Shown here: positions 34,922 to 45,100 of the stretch, one piece after another
Layout of the letters: each line of letters starts with the position of its first letter
How positions within the stretch are numbered: position 1 is the first letter of the stretch
Assembly: GCA_016716225.1 (NCBI GenBank)
Contig: JADJWT010000001.1
Location: forward strand, 3,234,501 to 3,298,500
DNA length: 64,000 nt
Origin: Ignavibacteriota bacterium
GTDB lineage: Bacteria; Bacteroidota; Ignavibacteria; Ignavibacteriales; Melioribacteraceae
Direction of reading: 5' to 3'
Notes under the pieces: model-generated
What the model saw: the letters and a program-made list of their open reading frames with translations, nothing else
Told to the model about the DNA's origin: nothing
The model's database searches: none
Made by a program: the position numbers and the translations under genes

Positions 34922-36223
34922 ATGGGTAAAACTAACAGAAAAAAGTCAAAGAAAAAGTTGTTTATTTTTGGCGGACTTGGACTTTTATTGCTGATTGTCA
35001 TACTATTAGTTTTGTTTAGCGGTGATAAAGAAACTATAGTTTCTGTACAAACTGAAAAAGTTACAAAGAGAAATATTACGCAAATAGTTTCAGCAAATGG
35101 CACAATTGATCCGGTAGAAAAAGTTGAATTAAGACCAGAAGTAACGGGAGAAATAGTTGAATTACCGGTTAAAGAAGGTGATAGAGTCAAAAAAGGTCAA
35201 TTATTGATTAGGTTAAAACCAGATCAATATATTGCAAGAAGAAATGTTGCCCGCGCAAGTTTAAATTTAGCTGAAGCTTCATTAAGAGAAAGAGAAGCAA
35301 CTTTAGCAGAAGTTGAGGCAAATTATAACAGAACTAAAGAATTGTACGAAAAGAAATTATCAAGCGATTCAGATTTAGAAGCAGTAAAATCTGCTTACAT
35401 TGGCGCAAAATCAAGAGTTGAAGCTCAAAAAGCTTCAGTTCAACAAGCTCAAGAAAATTTTAATGATGCTGTTGTTGAGCTTGATAAAACTGCAATTTAT
35501 GCTCCTTTGGATGGAACTGTTAGTGCGTTAAATGTTGAAAAAAGTGAAAGAGTATTGGGAAGTTCATTTAGTCAAGGTACGCATTTAATGACAGTTGCAG
35601 ATTTAAGTAAAATGGAAGCAATTGTTGAAGTTGATGAAAATGACGTAGTACTAATTTCAATTGGTGATACGGCAACAATTGAAATAGACGCATTTGGTGA
35701 AGAGAAATTTACTGGAGTTGTTACACAAATTGGAAATAGTGCAAAAACATCGGAATTAGGCACGCAGAACGAAGTTGTAAATTTTGATGTGGAAATAAGA
35801 CTTTTAAACCCAAGTGATAAAATTCGTCCGGGAATGTCTTGCGATGCTGATATAAAAACTGAAACACGAAAAAATGTTAATTCTGTTCCAATTCAAGCTG
35901 TATCTTCAAGAATGCCAAAACCAAAAATGAATGATGATAAAAAATCAAAAAATGAATCAAAAAATGCAGATGAAAATAAAGAGAAAATGAAACCGGTTGA
36001 AGTTGTATTTATTGAAGAAGGTAACATTGCAAAAATGGTAGAAGTTAAAACGGGAATTAGTGATGATGCATATATGGAAATTAGCAGCGGATTAAAAGAG
36101 GGACAAATGATAATAAGCGGTCCTTATAAAGCAATTTCTAAAGAACTTAGTGATAGTTCAAAAGTTAAAATTACAAATAAACGTGGTGGAAATATTCCAG
36201 AAAACGAAGAAGAAAGTAATTAA
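34922..36223 (+). CDS. HlyD/MacA-type periplasmic adaptor of an ABC exporter
   Basis: ATG at 34922 is preferred: it has AGAGGAGA upstream and gives an N-terminal 'MGKTNRKKSKKK' followed by one membrane helix (about 13-35). The protein of about 433 residues has a lipoyl-like barrel-sandwich part ('ELRPEVTGEIVELPVKEGD'), a coiled-coil hairpin (about 95-180), 'TAIYAPLDGTVSAL' and a beta-barrel domain. An Asp/Lys/Glu-rich insertion ('KMNDDKKSKNESKNADENK') interrupts the C-terminal part. It bridges the TolC-like channel and the MacB-like permeases. Confidence 0.92.
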   Translation: MGKTNRKKSKKKLFIFGGLGLLLLIVILLVLFSGDKETIVSVQTEKVTKRNITQIVSANGTIDPVEKVELRPEVTGEIVELPVKEGDRVKKGQLLIRLKPDQYIARRNVARASLNLAEASLREREATLAEVEANYNRTKELYEKKLSSDSDLEAVKSAYIGAKSRVEAQKASVQQAQENFNDAVVELDKTAIYAPLDGTVSALNVEKSERVLGSSFSQGTHLMTVADLSKMEAIVEVDENDVVLISIGDTATIEIDAFGEEKFTGVVTQIGNSAKTSELGTQNEVVNFDVEIRLLNPSDKIRPGMSCDADIKTETRKNVNSVPIQAVSSRMPKPKMNDDKKSKNESKNADENKEKMKPVEVVFIEEGNIAKMVEVKTGISDDAYMEISSGLKEGQMIISGPYKAISKELSDSSKVKITNKRGGNIPENEEESN

Positions 36224-36238
36224 CCAATTGGAATAATA

Positions 36239-36958
36239 ATGAACATAATTACAATTCAACATATTGCCAAAATTTATCAAGTAGGAATGGAAGAAGTTCA
36301 TGCTCTTAGGGATGTTTCTGTTAATATTGATAAAAACGAGTACGTAGCAATAATGGGTCCATCCGGTTCCGGAAAATCAACTTTAATGAACATTTTGGGA
36401 TGTTTGGACACGCCGACAAAAGGATTATATACTTTTACAGGAAAAAATGTTAGTGATATGAATGATAACGAATTGGCATCAATAAGAAATAAAGAAATTG
36501 GATTTGTATTTCAAACTTTTAACTTATTACCAAGATCAAATGCCTTGCACAATGTTGAACTTCCTCTAATTTATGCCGGAGTTGGAAAAGAAGAAAGACG
36601 TGAACGTGCAAAAGATGCTTTGATCAAAGTAAACTTGGAAGATAGAATGGATCATAGACCAAATGAACTTTCTGGCGGTCAAAGACAAAGAGTAGCAATT
36701 GCACGTGCTTTAGTTACAAATCCATCAATAATATTAGCGGACGAACCAACCGGAAACTTAGATACCAAGACTGGTGAAGATATCATGGCTCTTTTCGAAA
36801 ATCTATACACACAAGGAAACACAATTATATTAGTAACACATGAAGAATATATTGCGGAGCACGCAAACAGAATAATTCGTTTACGCGACGGAATTGTTGA
36901 AAAAGATGAAATACTTTCAAATAGAAGAGTTGCAAAACCACAACATTTAGAAGTCTAA
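36239..36958 (+). CDS. ABC transporter ATPase, MacB/LolD type
   Basis: The 239-residue cytoplasmic ATPase has Walker A 'GPSGSGKST', a Q-loop 'FVFQTFNLLP', signature 'LSGGQRQRVAIARAL', Walker B 'IILADEPTGNLD' and an H-loop 'ILVTHEE'. All motifs are intact. It is the only ATPase in the operon and must serve the four permeases that follow, which lack an ATPase domain of their own. Confidence 0.95.
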   Translation: MNIITIQHIAKIYQVGMEEVHALRDVSVNIDKNEYVAIMGPSGSGKSTLMNILGCLDTPTKGLYTFTGKNVSDMNDNELASIRNKEIGFVFQTFNLLPRSNALHNVELPLIYAGVGKEERRERAKDALIKVNLEDRMDHRPNELSGGQRQRVAIARALVTNPSIILADEPTGNLDTKTGEDIMALFENLYTQGNTIILVTHEEYIAEHANRIIRLRDGIVEKDEILSNRRVAKPQHLEV

Positions 36959-36964
36959 ATAAAC

Positions 36965-38212
36965 ATGACCAATTTTCTTTTTGAAATAAAAGAAGGACTG
37001 TTAATTTCACTAAATGCAATTAGAGCGAATAAAATTCGCTCAATTTTAACAACACTTGGAATTGTTATTGGAGTAACATCAGTTGTTTTAATGTCAAATG
37101 CAATTAAGGGAATTGACAAATCATTTCAAGATGGAATTTCCAGCTTTATGGGAACTGATAATTTATTTATTGATAGATGGGCTTGGTTTAGTAATGTTCC
37201 TTGGTGGGAATTGAATAAAAGAAGACCGCTTGAAATTGAAGATTATGAAAAATACAAAGAACTTGCAGAACTTCCTATTGCCGTTTCTCCGGTACATGAT
37301 GCCGGTGAAGTAACTGTAATTAAAGGAAATAATTCGATTTCGAGTGCAAGAGTTTCCGGAACAAACCAAGATTATATTTACACAACTAATCTTGAATTTG
37401 CCGAAGGAAGATTTATAAGTGAATTGGAAAGTGAAAATGCAAGAAGGGTTATCGTTTTAGGTTATGAATATGCAGAAAAATTATTCCCTTTTGGAAATGC
37501 ACTTGATCAAGAGGTTCAACTCAATGGAAAAAATTATAAAATTATTGGAATTCTGAAAAAACAAGGCAGTTTTTTAATGGGAGCTTTTGATCCCGATAAT
37601 CAATCATTCATTCCTCTTAATGCACTTTTTAAGGATTTTCAAAGCAGATTTGGCGGAAGTGGAATTACAATAGTTTCCCGTGCTCCAAATAATCAAATGG
37701 TTCCAGAAGTTAGGGATGAAGCAATTGAAGTTATGAGAAGAATTCGTGGTTTAAAACATAATGAACCGGATGATTTTTCAATTAACCAACAAGATGCTTT
37801 TTTGGAAATGATTAACCAAAGTGTTGGTGTAATTCAAATTGCCGGATTGTTTATTACCGGACTTTCATTATTTGTTGGCGCTGTTGGAATTATGAATATA
37901 ATGTTTGTTTCCGTTAAAGAAAGAACTCGCGAAATTGGAATTAGAAAAGCAATTGGTGCAAAAAAAAGTGTAATTCTCAGACAATTTTTGGCAGAATCTG
38001 CAATTCTTTGTCTTTTAGGCGGGCTAATAGGATTATTCTTTGCAATTATCGGCGGAAAAATTATTGAGCAATTTAATTTTCCAGTTGATTTACAAATTGA
38101 TTCAATTATTCTCGCAATCGGAATTTCACTTATCACCGGTGTGCTTTCCGGATTAGCTCCGGCTTGGACTGCGGCAAAAATGGATCCGGTAGATGCTTTG
38201 AGGTATGAATAA
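36965..38212 (+). CDS. MacB/FtsX-type ABC permease, first copy A
   Basis: The 415-residue protein has one N-terminal helix ('RSILTTLGIVIGVTSVVLMS'), a periplasmic MacB-type core domain (about 45-280) and three C-terminal helices in an FtsX domain ('GIMNIMFVSVKERTREIGIR'). It ends 'AAKMDPVDALRYE'. It overlaps the next permease by one base. It is closely similar along its whole length to the permease at 39460, with the same ends and landmarks, and so is one half of a tandem duplication. Confidence 0.93.
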   Translation: MTNFLFEIKEGLLISLNAIRANKIRSILTTLGIVIGVTSVVLMSNAIKGIDKSFQDGISSFMGTDNLFIDRWAWFSNVPWWELNKRRPLEIEDYEKYKELAELPIAVSPVHDAGEVTVIKGNNSISSARVSGTNQDYIYTTNLEFAEGRFISELESENARRVIVLGYEYAEKLFPFGNALDQEVQLNGKNYKIIGILKKQGSFLMGAFDPDNQSFIPLNALFKDFQSRFGGSGITIVSRAPNNQMVPEVRDEAIEVMRRIRGLKHNEPDDFSINQQDAFLEMINQSVGVIQIAGLFITGLSLFVGAVGIMNIMFVSVKERTREIGIRKAIGAKKSVILRQFLAESAILCLLGGLIGLFFAIIGGKIIEQFNFPVDLQIDSIILAIGISLITGVLSGLAPAWTAAKMDPVDALRYE

Positions 38213-39438
38213 TGGAAGTTTTTAGAATTGCATTACAATCGCTTAAAACAAATAAGCTAAGATCGTTTTTAACAATTCTTGGAATAATTGTTGGAATTTT
38301 TTCAATTATTTCTATCAGTACAATTCTTTCAATGCTTCAAAATACAATAGAATCAAATGTTAATTCCGGATTAAGCTCAAATACTTTTAAAATTACAAGA
38401 TTACCTGCAACAATAATGGGAGAAGACGAGTGGAATAGGGTTAGAAAAAGAAAAGATATAACTATTGATGAATATGAGCTACTTAAAGATAAGTTAGAAA
38501 ATGAAGTAATGTATATTGGTGCGGAACAATCATCTGGTGGTAAAATATTTAAATACGGAAATAAAAAGACAAATCCCGATATAGGATTTTATGGCGGAAC
38601 AACTGAATATTTTCCTAATAATCAATTAGTTATTGCAAACGGAAGAGATTTTAATAATCAAGATTACCAGAGATATGCAAAAGTAATTGTTTTAGGTGAT
38701 GCCTTAGCAAAATTTTTATTTGATGAGAAAAATCCTGTTGGTGAAGAAATTACTGTTAATGGTTATAAATTGTTAGTAATTGGTGTAATTGAAAAAAGAG
38801 GTGATATGTTTGGGCAGAGCAGAGATAATTTTGCAGTTACTCCATTAACAACTTTTCAAAATATGTTTGGTAAAAGAACAAGAAGTGTGAACATTGCAAT
38901 TAGTTTATTTAACAATGCAGATTATGAAGACATGGTTGAAAAAACTAAAGGATATTTTAGAACAATTAGAAAAATTTCTGCTGGTGATGAAGAAGATTTT
39001 TCTATTATATCCGGAGAATCTTTGTTATCCGATATTGACAATATGACAAGAGGAATAAGAATTGGTGCTTATGTAATTGCTCTTATTGCGCTTTTAGCTG
39101 CCGGTGTGGGAATTATGAATATAATGTTGGTTTCTGTAACAGAACGAACAAAAGAAATTGGAATAAGAAAAGCAATTGGTGCAAAGAAAAAAAATATATT
39201 GGTGCAATTTTTAATTGAATCTGTTGTTCTATCTTTATTTGGCGGAATTATTGGAATCATAATTGGTTTAATTATAGGTAATATTGCTGGTTCTGCATTA
39301 AACGCAAAAGCAACAATTCCAATAGATTGGGTAATTATCGGCGTTTTACTTTGCATTATTGTCGGCGTTGGCTTCGGAACTTATCCTGCCTATAAAGCTT
39401 CTAATCTTGATCCAATTGAAGCACTTCGATACGAATAA
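38212..39438 (+). CDS. MacB/FtsX-type ABC permease, first copy B
   Basis: The 408-residue protein has the same topology as its neighbour: an N-terminal helix 'SFLTILGIIVGIFSIISIST', a periplasmic core, then three helices with 'GIMNIMLVSVTERTKEIGIR' and the end 'ASNLDPIEALRYE'. It belongs to a different subtype from the gene before it and matches the permease at 40704. A and B probably form a heterodimer because their genes are overlapping and occur twice as a pair. Confidence 0.92.
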   Translation: MEVFRIALQSLKTNKLRSFLTILGIIVGIFSIISISTILSMLQNTIESNVNSGLSSNTFKITRLPATIMGEDEWNRVRKRKDITIDEYELLKDKLENEVMYIGAEQSSGGKIFKYGNKKTNPDIGFYGGTTEYFPNNQLVIANGRDFNNQDYQRYAKVIVLGDALAKFLFDEKNPVGEEITVNGYKLLVIGVIEKRGDMFGQSRDNFAVTPLTTFQNMFGKRTRSVNIAISLFNNADYEDMVEKTKGYFRTIRKISAGDEEDFSIISGESLLSDIDNMTRGIRIGAYVIALIALLAAGVGIMNIMLVSVTERTKEIGIRKAIGAKKKNILVQFLIESVVLSLFGGIIGIIIGLIIGNIAGSALNAKATIPIDWVIIGVLLCIIVGVGFGTYPAYKASNLDPIEALRYE

Positions 39439-39459
39439 TTTTTTAAGAAAGGAATTTTA

Positions 39460-40704
39460 ATGGCACATTTTCTGTTTGAACTTAAAGAAGGTCTTATTAT
39501 TGCTTTCAATGCAATTCGAGCAAATAAAATTAGATCAATTTTAACAACGCTTGGAATTGTAATTGGTGTTGCTTCGGTTGTCTTAATGTCAACAGCAATT
39601 AAAGGAATAGATGAATCATTTCAATCAAGCGCAACAAGTATTATGGGAACGGATAATATTTTTGTTGATAAATGGGCATGGTTCGGAACAGTTCCTTGGT
39701 GGGAATTAAGGAACAGACGTGATATTGATATGGAGGTTTTTGAGAAATTTAAAGAACAAGCTACACTTCCAATAGCAATTTCTCCTCGATCCATTAGGCG
39801 CGAAACAGCAACACTTAGAGATGTAGTTGTTGAAGGGTGTTTTATTGTTGGTACAAATCAAGATTATATCAAAACTACAGATTTAAAATTTACCGAGGGA
39901 AGATTCTTTACTGAAATTGAAAGTAATGCTGGAAGAAGAATTTGTGTTATTGGCGGTGAAATTGCTGAAAAATTATTCCCACTTGGAAACGGTGTAGATC
40001 AAATAATAAAAATTGGTGGAAATAAATATCAAGTAGTTGGTATTAATGATAAACAAGGAAGTTTCTTATTCGGTGATTTCAACCCGGATAATATGATTTA
40101 TATTCCAATTGGAGCAATGTTTAAAGATTTTCAAAATAGACGATGGGGAGGTGGAATTTCTATTTGCGTTAGAGCTCCCAATAATCTTTCTGTTCCGGCA
40201 GTTAAAGAAGAAGCAATTAGTATAATGAGAAGAATTAGAGGATTAAAATATGATGAGCAAGATGATTTTTCTATTAATCAGCAAGATGTTTTGCTTGATA
40301 TGATAAATCAGCAAGTCGGTGTTATTCAAATTGCCGGTTTATTTATAACCGGACTAGCACTTTTCGTAGGTGCAATAGGAATCATGAATATAATGTTTGT
40401 ATCAGTTAAAGAAAGAACAAGAGAAATTGGAATTAGGAAAGCTATTGGTGCAAAGAAAAGAACAATTTTAGGTCAGTTTCTCACTGAATCCGCTGCAATA
40501 TGTTTAATTGGTGGTTTAATCGGTTTATTTATTGCTGTACTTGGTGCAAAAATTATTGAACAATATAATTTCCCAGTTTCGGTTCAAATTGATGCAGTAA
40601 TTATAGCAATTGGAATATCATTATTAACTGGGGTTTTATCTGGATTAGCTCCAGCATGGACGGCAGCTAAAATGGATCCCGTAGACGCATTGAGGTATGA
40701 ATAA
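39460..40704 (+). CDS. MacB/FtsX-type ABC permease, second copy A
   Basis: The 414-residue protein is a paralogue of the permease at 36965. Shared landmarks include 'VPWWELRNRRDIDMEV' (first copy 'VPWWELNKRRPLEIED'), 'EQDDFSINQQDVLLDMINQ' and 'AAKMDPVDALRYE'. The periplasmic domain has diverged most, with extra cysteines ('VVVEGCFIVG', 'RRICVIGGE'), so the two copies may recognise different substrates. AAGAAAGGA precedes its ATG. Confidence 0.92.
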   Translation: MAHFLFELKEGLIIAFNAIRANKIRSILTTLGIVIGVASVVLMSTAIKGIDESFQSSATSIMGTDNIFVDKWAWFGTVPWWELRNRRDIDMEVFEKFKEQATLPIAISPRSIRRETATLRDVVVEGCFIVGTNQDYIKTTDLKFTEGRFFTEIESNAGRRICVIGGEIAEKLFPLGNGVDQIIKIGGNKYQVVGINDKQGSFLFGDFNPDNMIYIPIGAMFKDFQNRRWGGGISICVRAPNNLSVPAVKEEAISIMRRIRGLKYDEQDDFSINQQDVLLDMINQQVGVIQIAGLFITGLALFVGAIGIMNIMFVSVKERTREIGIRKAIGAKKRTILGQFLTESAAICLIGGLIGLFIAVLGAKIIEQYNFPVSVQIDAVIIAIGISLLTGVLSGLAPAWTAAKMDPVDALRYE

Positions 40705-41924
40705 TGGAAATATTATTAGTTGCTTTAAGCTCTTTAAGAGCAAATAAATTAAGGTCTCTTTTAACTATTCTTGGAATTATTGTCGGAATATTTTCAATAA
40801 TTACGATTAGCACCATAGTTTCAATGCTACAGAACAGTATTGAGGAAGGTGTTTCTCAATTAGGACAAACAACATTCCAAATTCAAAAATATCCGGCAAT
40901 GATGAATAGAGGTGATCGCGCAAAATTTAGAAATAGAAAAGATCTTACTATTGATGAATATTATGAATTGCGTGATAAATTGCAAGGTCAAGTTGAAGCA
41001 GTTGGGGCAGAACAATGGGAATGGGGAAAATTATTTACTTATGAAAATAAAGAGACAAATCCAAACGTACAGCTTGTTGGATGTACACCGGAAGCATTTC
41101 CAAATAATAAATGGATAGCAGAATATGGAAGAAATTTTAATTACAATGATGTAAATAGATATGAAAAATGTATTGTTCTTGGCAAAACACTTGCAGAAAC
41201 TTTGTTTGGTGATCTTGATCCAATAGGATTGGAAGTAAAAGTTGATAACAAAAAATTAAAAGTAATTGGAGTTTTAGAAAAACAAGCAACTTCTTTTGGC
41301 GATGATAAAGATAATTTTGGTGCAATTCCAATTACAACTTTCCAAAACTTTTATGGCAAATACGGTGAAAGTGTAAATATTACAGTAAGTTCATTTAGCA
41401 AAGAAGATTATAATGATGTAATTGAAAAATCTGTGGGATATTTTAGAACAATTAGAAAAGTTCCTCCCGGAGAAGATGATGACTTTGCTATTTTCTCAAA
41501 TGAATCAGTATTAAATGATATAAACAGTATGACAGCTGGAGTTAAGATTGGAGCTTACGTAATTGCACTAATCGCTTTACTTGCAGCCGGAATAGGAATT
41601 ATGAATATTATGCTCGTTTCTGTTACTGAAAGAACTAAAGAAATTGGAATAAGAAAAGCAATTGGTGCCAAAAAGAGTAATATATTATTTCAGTTTTTAA
41701 TTGAATCTGTTGTACTTTCACTATTCGGCGGAATTATTGGAATTATTATCGGCTTAGTTGTTGGTAATCTTGCCGGCTCTGCAATTGGTGGAGAATTTTC
41801 AATTCCAATGGATTGGGTAGCAATCGGAGTTTTACTTTGCGTTATTGTTGGAGTTGGATTTGGTACCTATCCAGCTTACAAAGCCTCAAACTTAGATCCA
41901 ATTGATGCACTAAGATATGAATAG
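40704..41924 (+). CDS. MacB/FtsX-type ABC permease, second copy B
   Basis: The 406-residue protein is a paralogue of the permease at 38212, with 'SLLTILGIIVGIFSIITIST', 'VGYFRTIRKVPPGEDDDFAI' and the end 'ASNLDPIDALRYE'. It overlaps copy A by one base, repeating the arrangement of the first pair. It is the last gene of the export operon; a terminator follows at 42003. Confidence 0.92.
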   Translation: MEILLVALSSLRANKLRSLLTILGIIVGIFSIITISTIVSMLQNSIEEGVSQLGQTTFQIQKYPAMMNRGDRAKFRNRKDLTIDEYYELRDKLQGQVEAVGAEQWEWGKLFTYENKETNPNVQLVGCTPEAFPNNKWIAEYGRNFNYNDVNRYEKCIVLGKTLAETLFGDLDPIGLEVKVDNKKLKVIGVLEKQATSFGDDKDNFGAIPITTFQNFYGKYGESVNITVSSFSKEDYNDVIEKSVGYFRTIRKVPPGEDDDFAIFSNESVLNDINSMTAGVKIGAYVIALIALLAAGIGIMNIMLVSVTERTKEIGIRKAIGAKKSNILFQFLIESVVLSLFGGIIGIIIGLVVGNLAGSAIGGEFSIPMDWVAIGVLLCVIVGVGFGTYPAYKASNLDPIDALRYE

Positions 41925-42002
41925 AGGAAATATCAAAAATTAAAAATCAAATTGCAAAAAGTAATATTTTAATTCTTGCATTAGTGGCAAATAATTAAAT
42001 TC

Positions 42003-42029
42003 AATCCCATCAATTCGGTGGGATTTTTT
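42003..42029 (+). terminator. Terminator of the export operon
   Basis: A 9-bp stem (42003-42011 with 42017-42025, one G-U pair) with a 5-base loop runs into a T-rich tail. It lies about 80 bases after the last permease. Confidence 0.75.
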
Positions 42030-42107
42030 ATTTTATTGACTTGCATAAACTAATCTCACCTTTTAGTTTTGATAAATAAAATTCTCGACTTACAAAAAGT
42101 TTAATAT

Positions 42108-45100
42108 TTGAAATCATTTAATAATTTTACAATAATATTTTTATTTTCAATTTATTTTTCAAATTTGCATGCACAAATTGATAGTTTGCAAATTTCTAAA
42201 ATTGATACCTTTAAAATAAATTTTGAAAATGTATATGAATTAAATGCAATAAACTTCATTCCATTTTCTGAAAAAGTTGGAATAAATAACAGAGAATTAA
42301 ACTCCACTCAATACAAAATCAATTTAGAAAATAATTCACTTTCACTTTCGGATACAATACAGTATTCAATTTTTGATACTTTATTCGTTCAATATAATTC
42401 GATGAATTTTAATCTGAAGAAAAATTATAAGAATCGTTCATTGATAAAATACTTTGATAATAATATTAATAATTATATAAGTACAGTTAAAACAGAAACT
42501 GTTGATCTTTCTGCAAAAAGTATTTTTGGGAAAGAGCTAAAAAGTAACGGAACTCTTTTACGCGGTTTTACGTTTGGTTCAAATAAAGATTTAGAAGTTA
42601 ACAGCGGTTTACGACTTCAACTTGCTGGAAAAATCTCTGATGAAATAGAAATTGTTGCGGCACTAACAGATGAAAATACTCCAATTCAGCCGGAAGGAAA
42701 CACTGAAAGACTTGAAGAACTTGATAAAGTTTTCATCGAAATAAAACATAAAAATGCCAACGCGGTTTTTGGTGATTATAATCTAAAACAAAATATTGGC
42801 GAATTTGGAAAAGTTGAAAGAAAACTTCAAGGTGTTGTAGGAAATTTTAATATCGAGAATTATAACGGTTCAGTTTCATTTGCTTCTTCACGCGGAAAGT
42901 TTAATTCAATGCAATTTGCAGGAATTGACGGAGTACAAGGTCCGTATAGACTTTCAGGAACTAATGGTGAAAATGACATTATTGTAATTGCCGGAAGTGA
43001 AAAAATTTATTTGGATGGCAGACAATTAAAACGCGGTGAAAATAATGACTACATAATTGAATATTCAATTGGCGAAATAACTTTTACACCAAAAATATTA
43101 ATTACTTCTTTAAGCAGAATTACAATTGATTTTGAATACACAAATCGTCAATATGATAGAAATACAATTTCGGCAAATGCTCAAGGTAACTTTTTCTCAA
43201 ATAAACTTAAATTTTATATTAATGCAATTCAAGAAGGAGATAATAAAAATAGTCCAATTGATTTTACAATTTCTGATGAAAGTGAACAATTACTAATTGA
43301 TGCGGGTGATAACCAATTGCTGGCGGCTCAATCTGGAATTATCCAATTGGAAGGTGATTCATTAGGATTATATTATGATTTGGATTCACTTATAAATGGA
43401 GAAAATTATAAAATATTTATCTATTCTCCGGGTTCTGAAAATGCAAAATTTAATATTGTTTTTAGTTATGTAGGTGAAAATAATGGAAACTATATTCGCG
43501 AAAGTATTGGGAAATTTAAATTTGTTGGAATTAACAAAGGTGCGTATTTACCTATTCGACTTTTACCGCTGCCAGAAAAAAATCAGTTAGCAAATTTTGT
43601 TTTTGATTATTCTCCAATTGAAAAAATAAATATCAATTTAGAATTAGCTGGAAGCAGTTATGATAAAAATACTTTCTCATCAGTTGATGATAAAGATAAC
43701 AATGGATTTGCTCGAAATCTAAAATTTAAAATTGAACCAATTGATGTGAATCTTTTCGAAACATATTTAGGAAAAATCAGTTCAAGTTATCGTGATAGAC
43801 TTCTTAACAAAAGATTTAAATCAATTGATAGAATTAATGAAATTGAATTTGAAAGAAATTATAACACAAAAAACTCAACACTAAATGAAGAAATTTTGAG
43901 GGAGTTTCTTATAAACTTCAATCCGGTGGAAAGTATTGATTTTATTGGTCAATATGGAAATCTAAAAAAAGGAAATAATTTTTCATCAGAAAGAATTTAT
44001 GCAAAAACAAACTGGAGAAATTATAAAAATACTAACATTAATTATGAATACGATTTTGTAAATTCAGATAATTCTATTTTACAATCTGATTGGCTGAAAC
44101 AAAATGGTGAAATATCATATCAAATCAATATGTTCCAACCCGGATTTTCATTTAGATCAGAAGATAAAAATGAAAATAAATTATTTACCGATTCATTATT
44201 AAATAGCAGCCTAAAATATTTTGAATATTCACCATTTCTAAATTTAAGTTTTGAAAATAATTTAATAATTTCTGCAAAATATACTTTTACAAAGGAGTCT
44301 TCGCCACTTGATGGAATTATGGAAGAGGAAGCAAAATCATATGCACACACATATTCATTAAATTGGAATGAATTTAAAGAGTTCTCAACTTTATTGGATT
44401 TTACTTTCCGTAATAAGAAATACTCCGATAAATTTTCTCAATTAGGCTTTGGTGATAATGAAACAATTCTTTTACGTTCGCAATCAAATATTAATTTGTT
44501 AGATAGATTTTTTAGTGGAAATATTTATTACAACGCAGCTTCGGAGCGAAGCGCAAAATATGAAAAAGTTTATATCAGAGTTACTCAAGGCACCGGTATG
44601 TTTTCGTATCAAGGCGACTTAAACAATAACGGAATTGCAGATGAGAATGAATATATAATTGATCCTTATGAAGGAGATTATATTCAAACTACCTTACCTA
44701 CCGATGAATTATTTCCGGTAATTGATTTAAAAATAAATTCACGTTTTCAAATTGACTTTGCAAAACAGTTTGATCAATCAAATTTATTCAACACAATTTT
44801 AAATTCTTTATTTACCGAAACGACTTTTAGAATTGAGGAAAATAGTAAAATAACTGATACAAGAAAAATTTACTTACTTAATTTTAATTATTTCTTAAAT
44901 GATTCGCTTACTTTACGCGGTACAAATTATTTTCAGCAAGATCTTCATATTCTAAAAAATCAACGTGATTTATCTTTTCGATTGCGATTTACAGAAACAA
45001 AAAATTTAAATCAATATAGCTCTGGTTTAGAAAAATCTTTTTTGAAAGAAAGAAATATCCGTATAAAATTCAGAATGGTTGATGAAGTTAATAACGAAAC

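Larger units (their letters stand above)
36965..41924 (+). repeat. Tandem duplication of a permease gene pair
   Basis: The block 36965-39438 (permeases A then B) is repeated in the same order and with the same one-base overlap at 39460-41924. Protein ends and FtsX regions are near-identical while the periplasmic domains differ, so the duplication is old and followed by divergence. Confidence 0.85.

Noticed and set aside
34780..35190. 136-codon minus-strand frame across the TolC/adaptor junction
   Set aside because: It lies opposite two well-supported genes and has the low-complexity composition of antisense AT-rich DNA.
39069..39356. Antisense frame with similar partner at 37834-38136
   Set aside because: The resemblance comes from the duplicated permeases on the other strand, not from a real gene pair.
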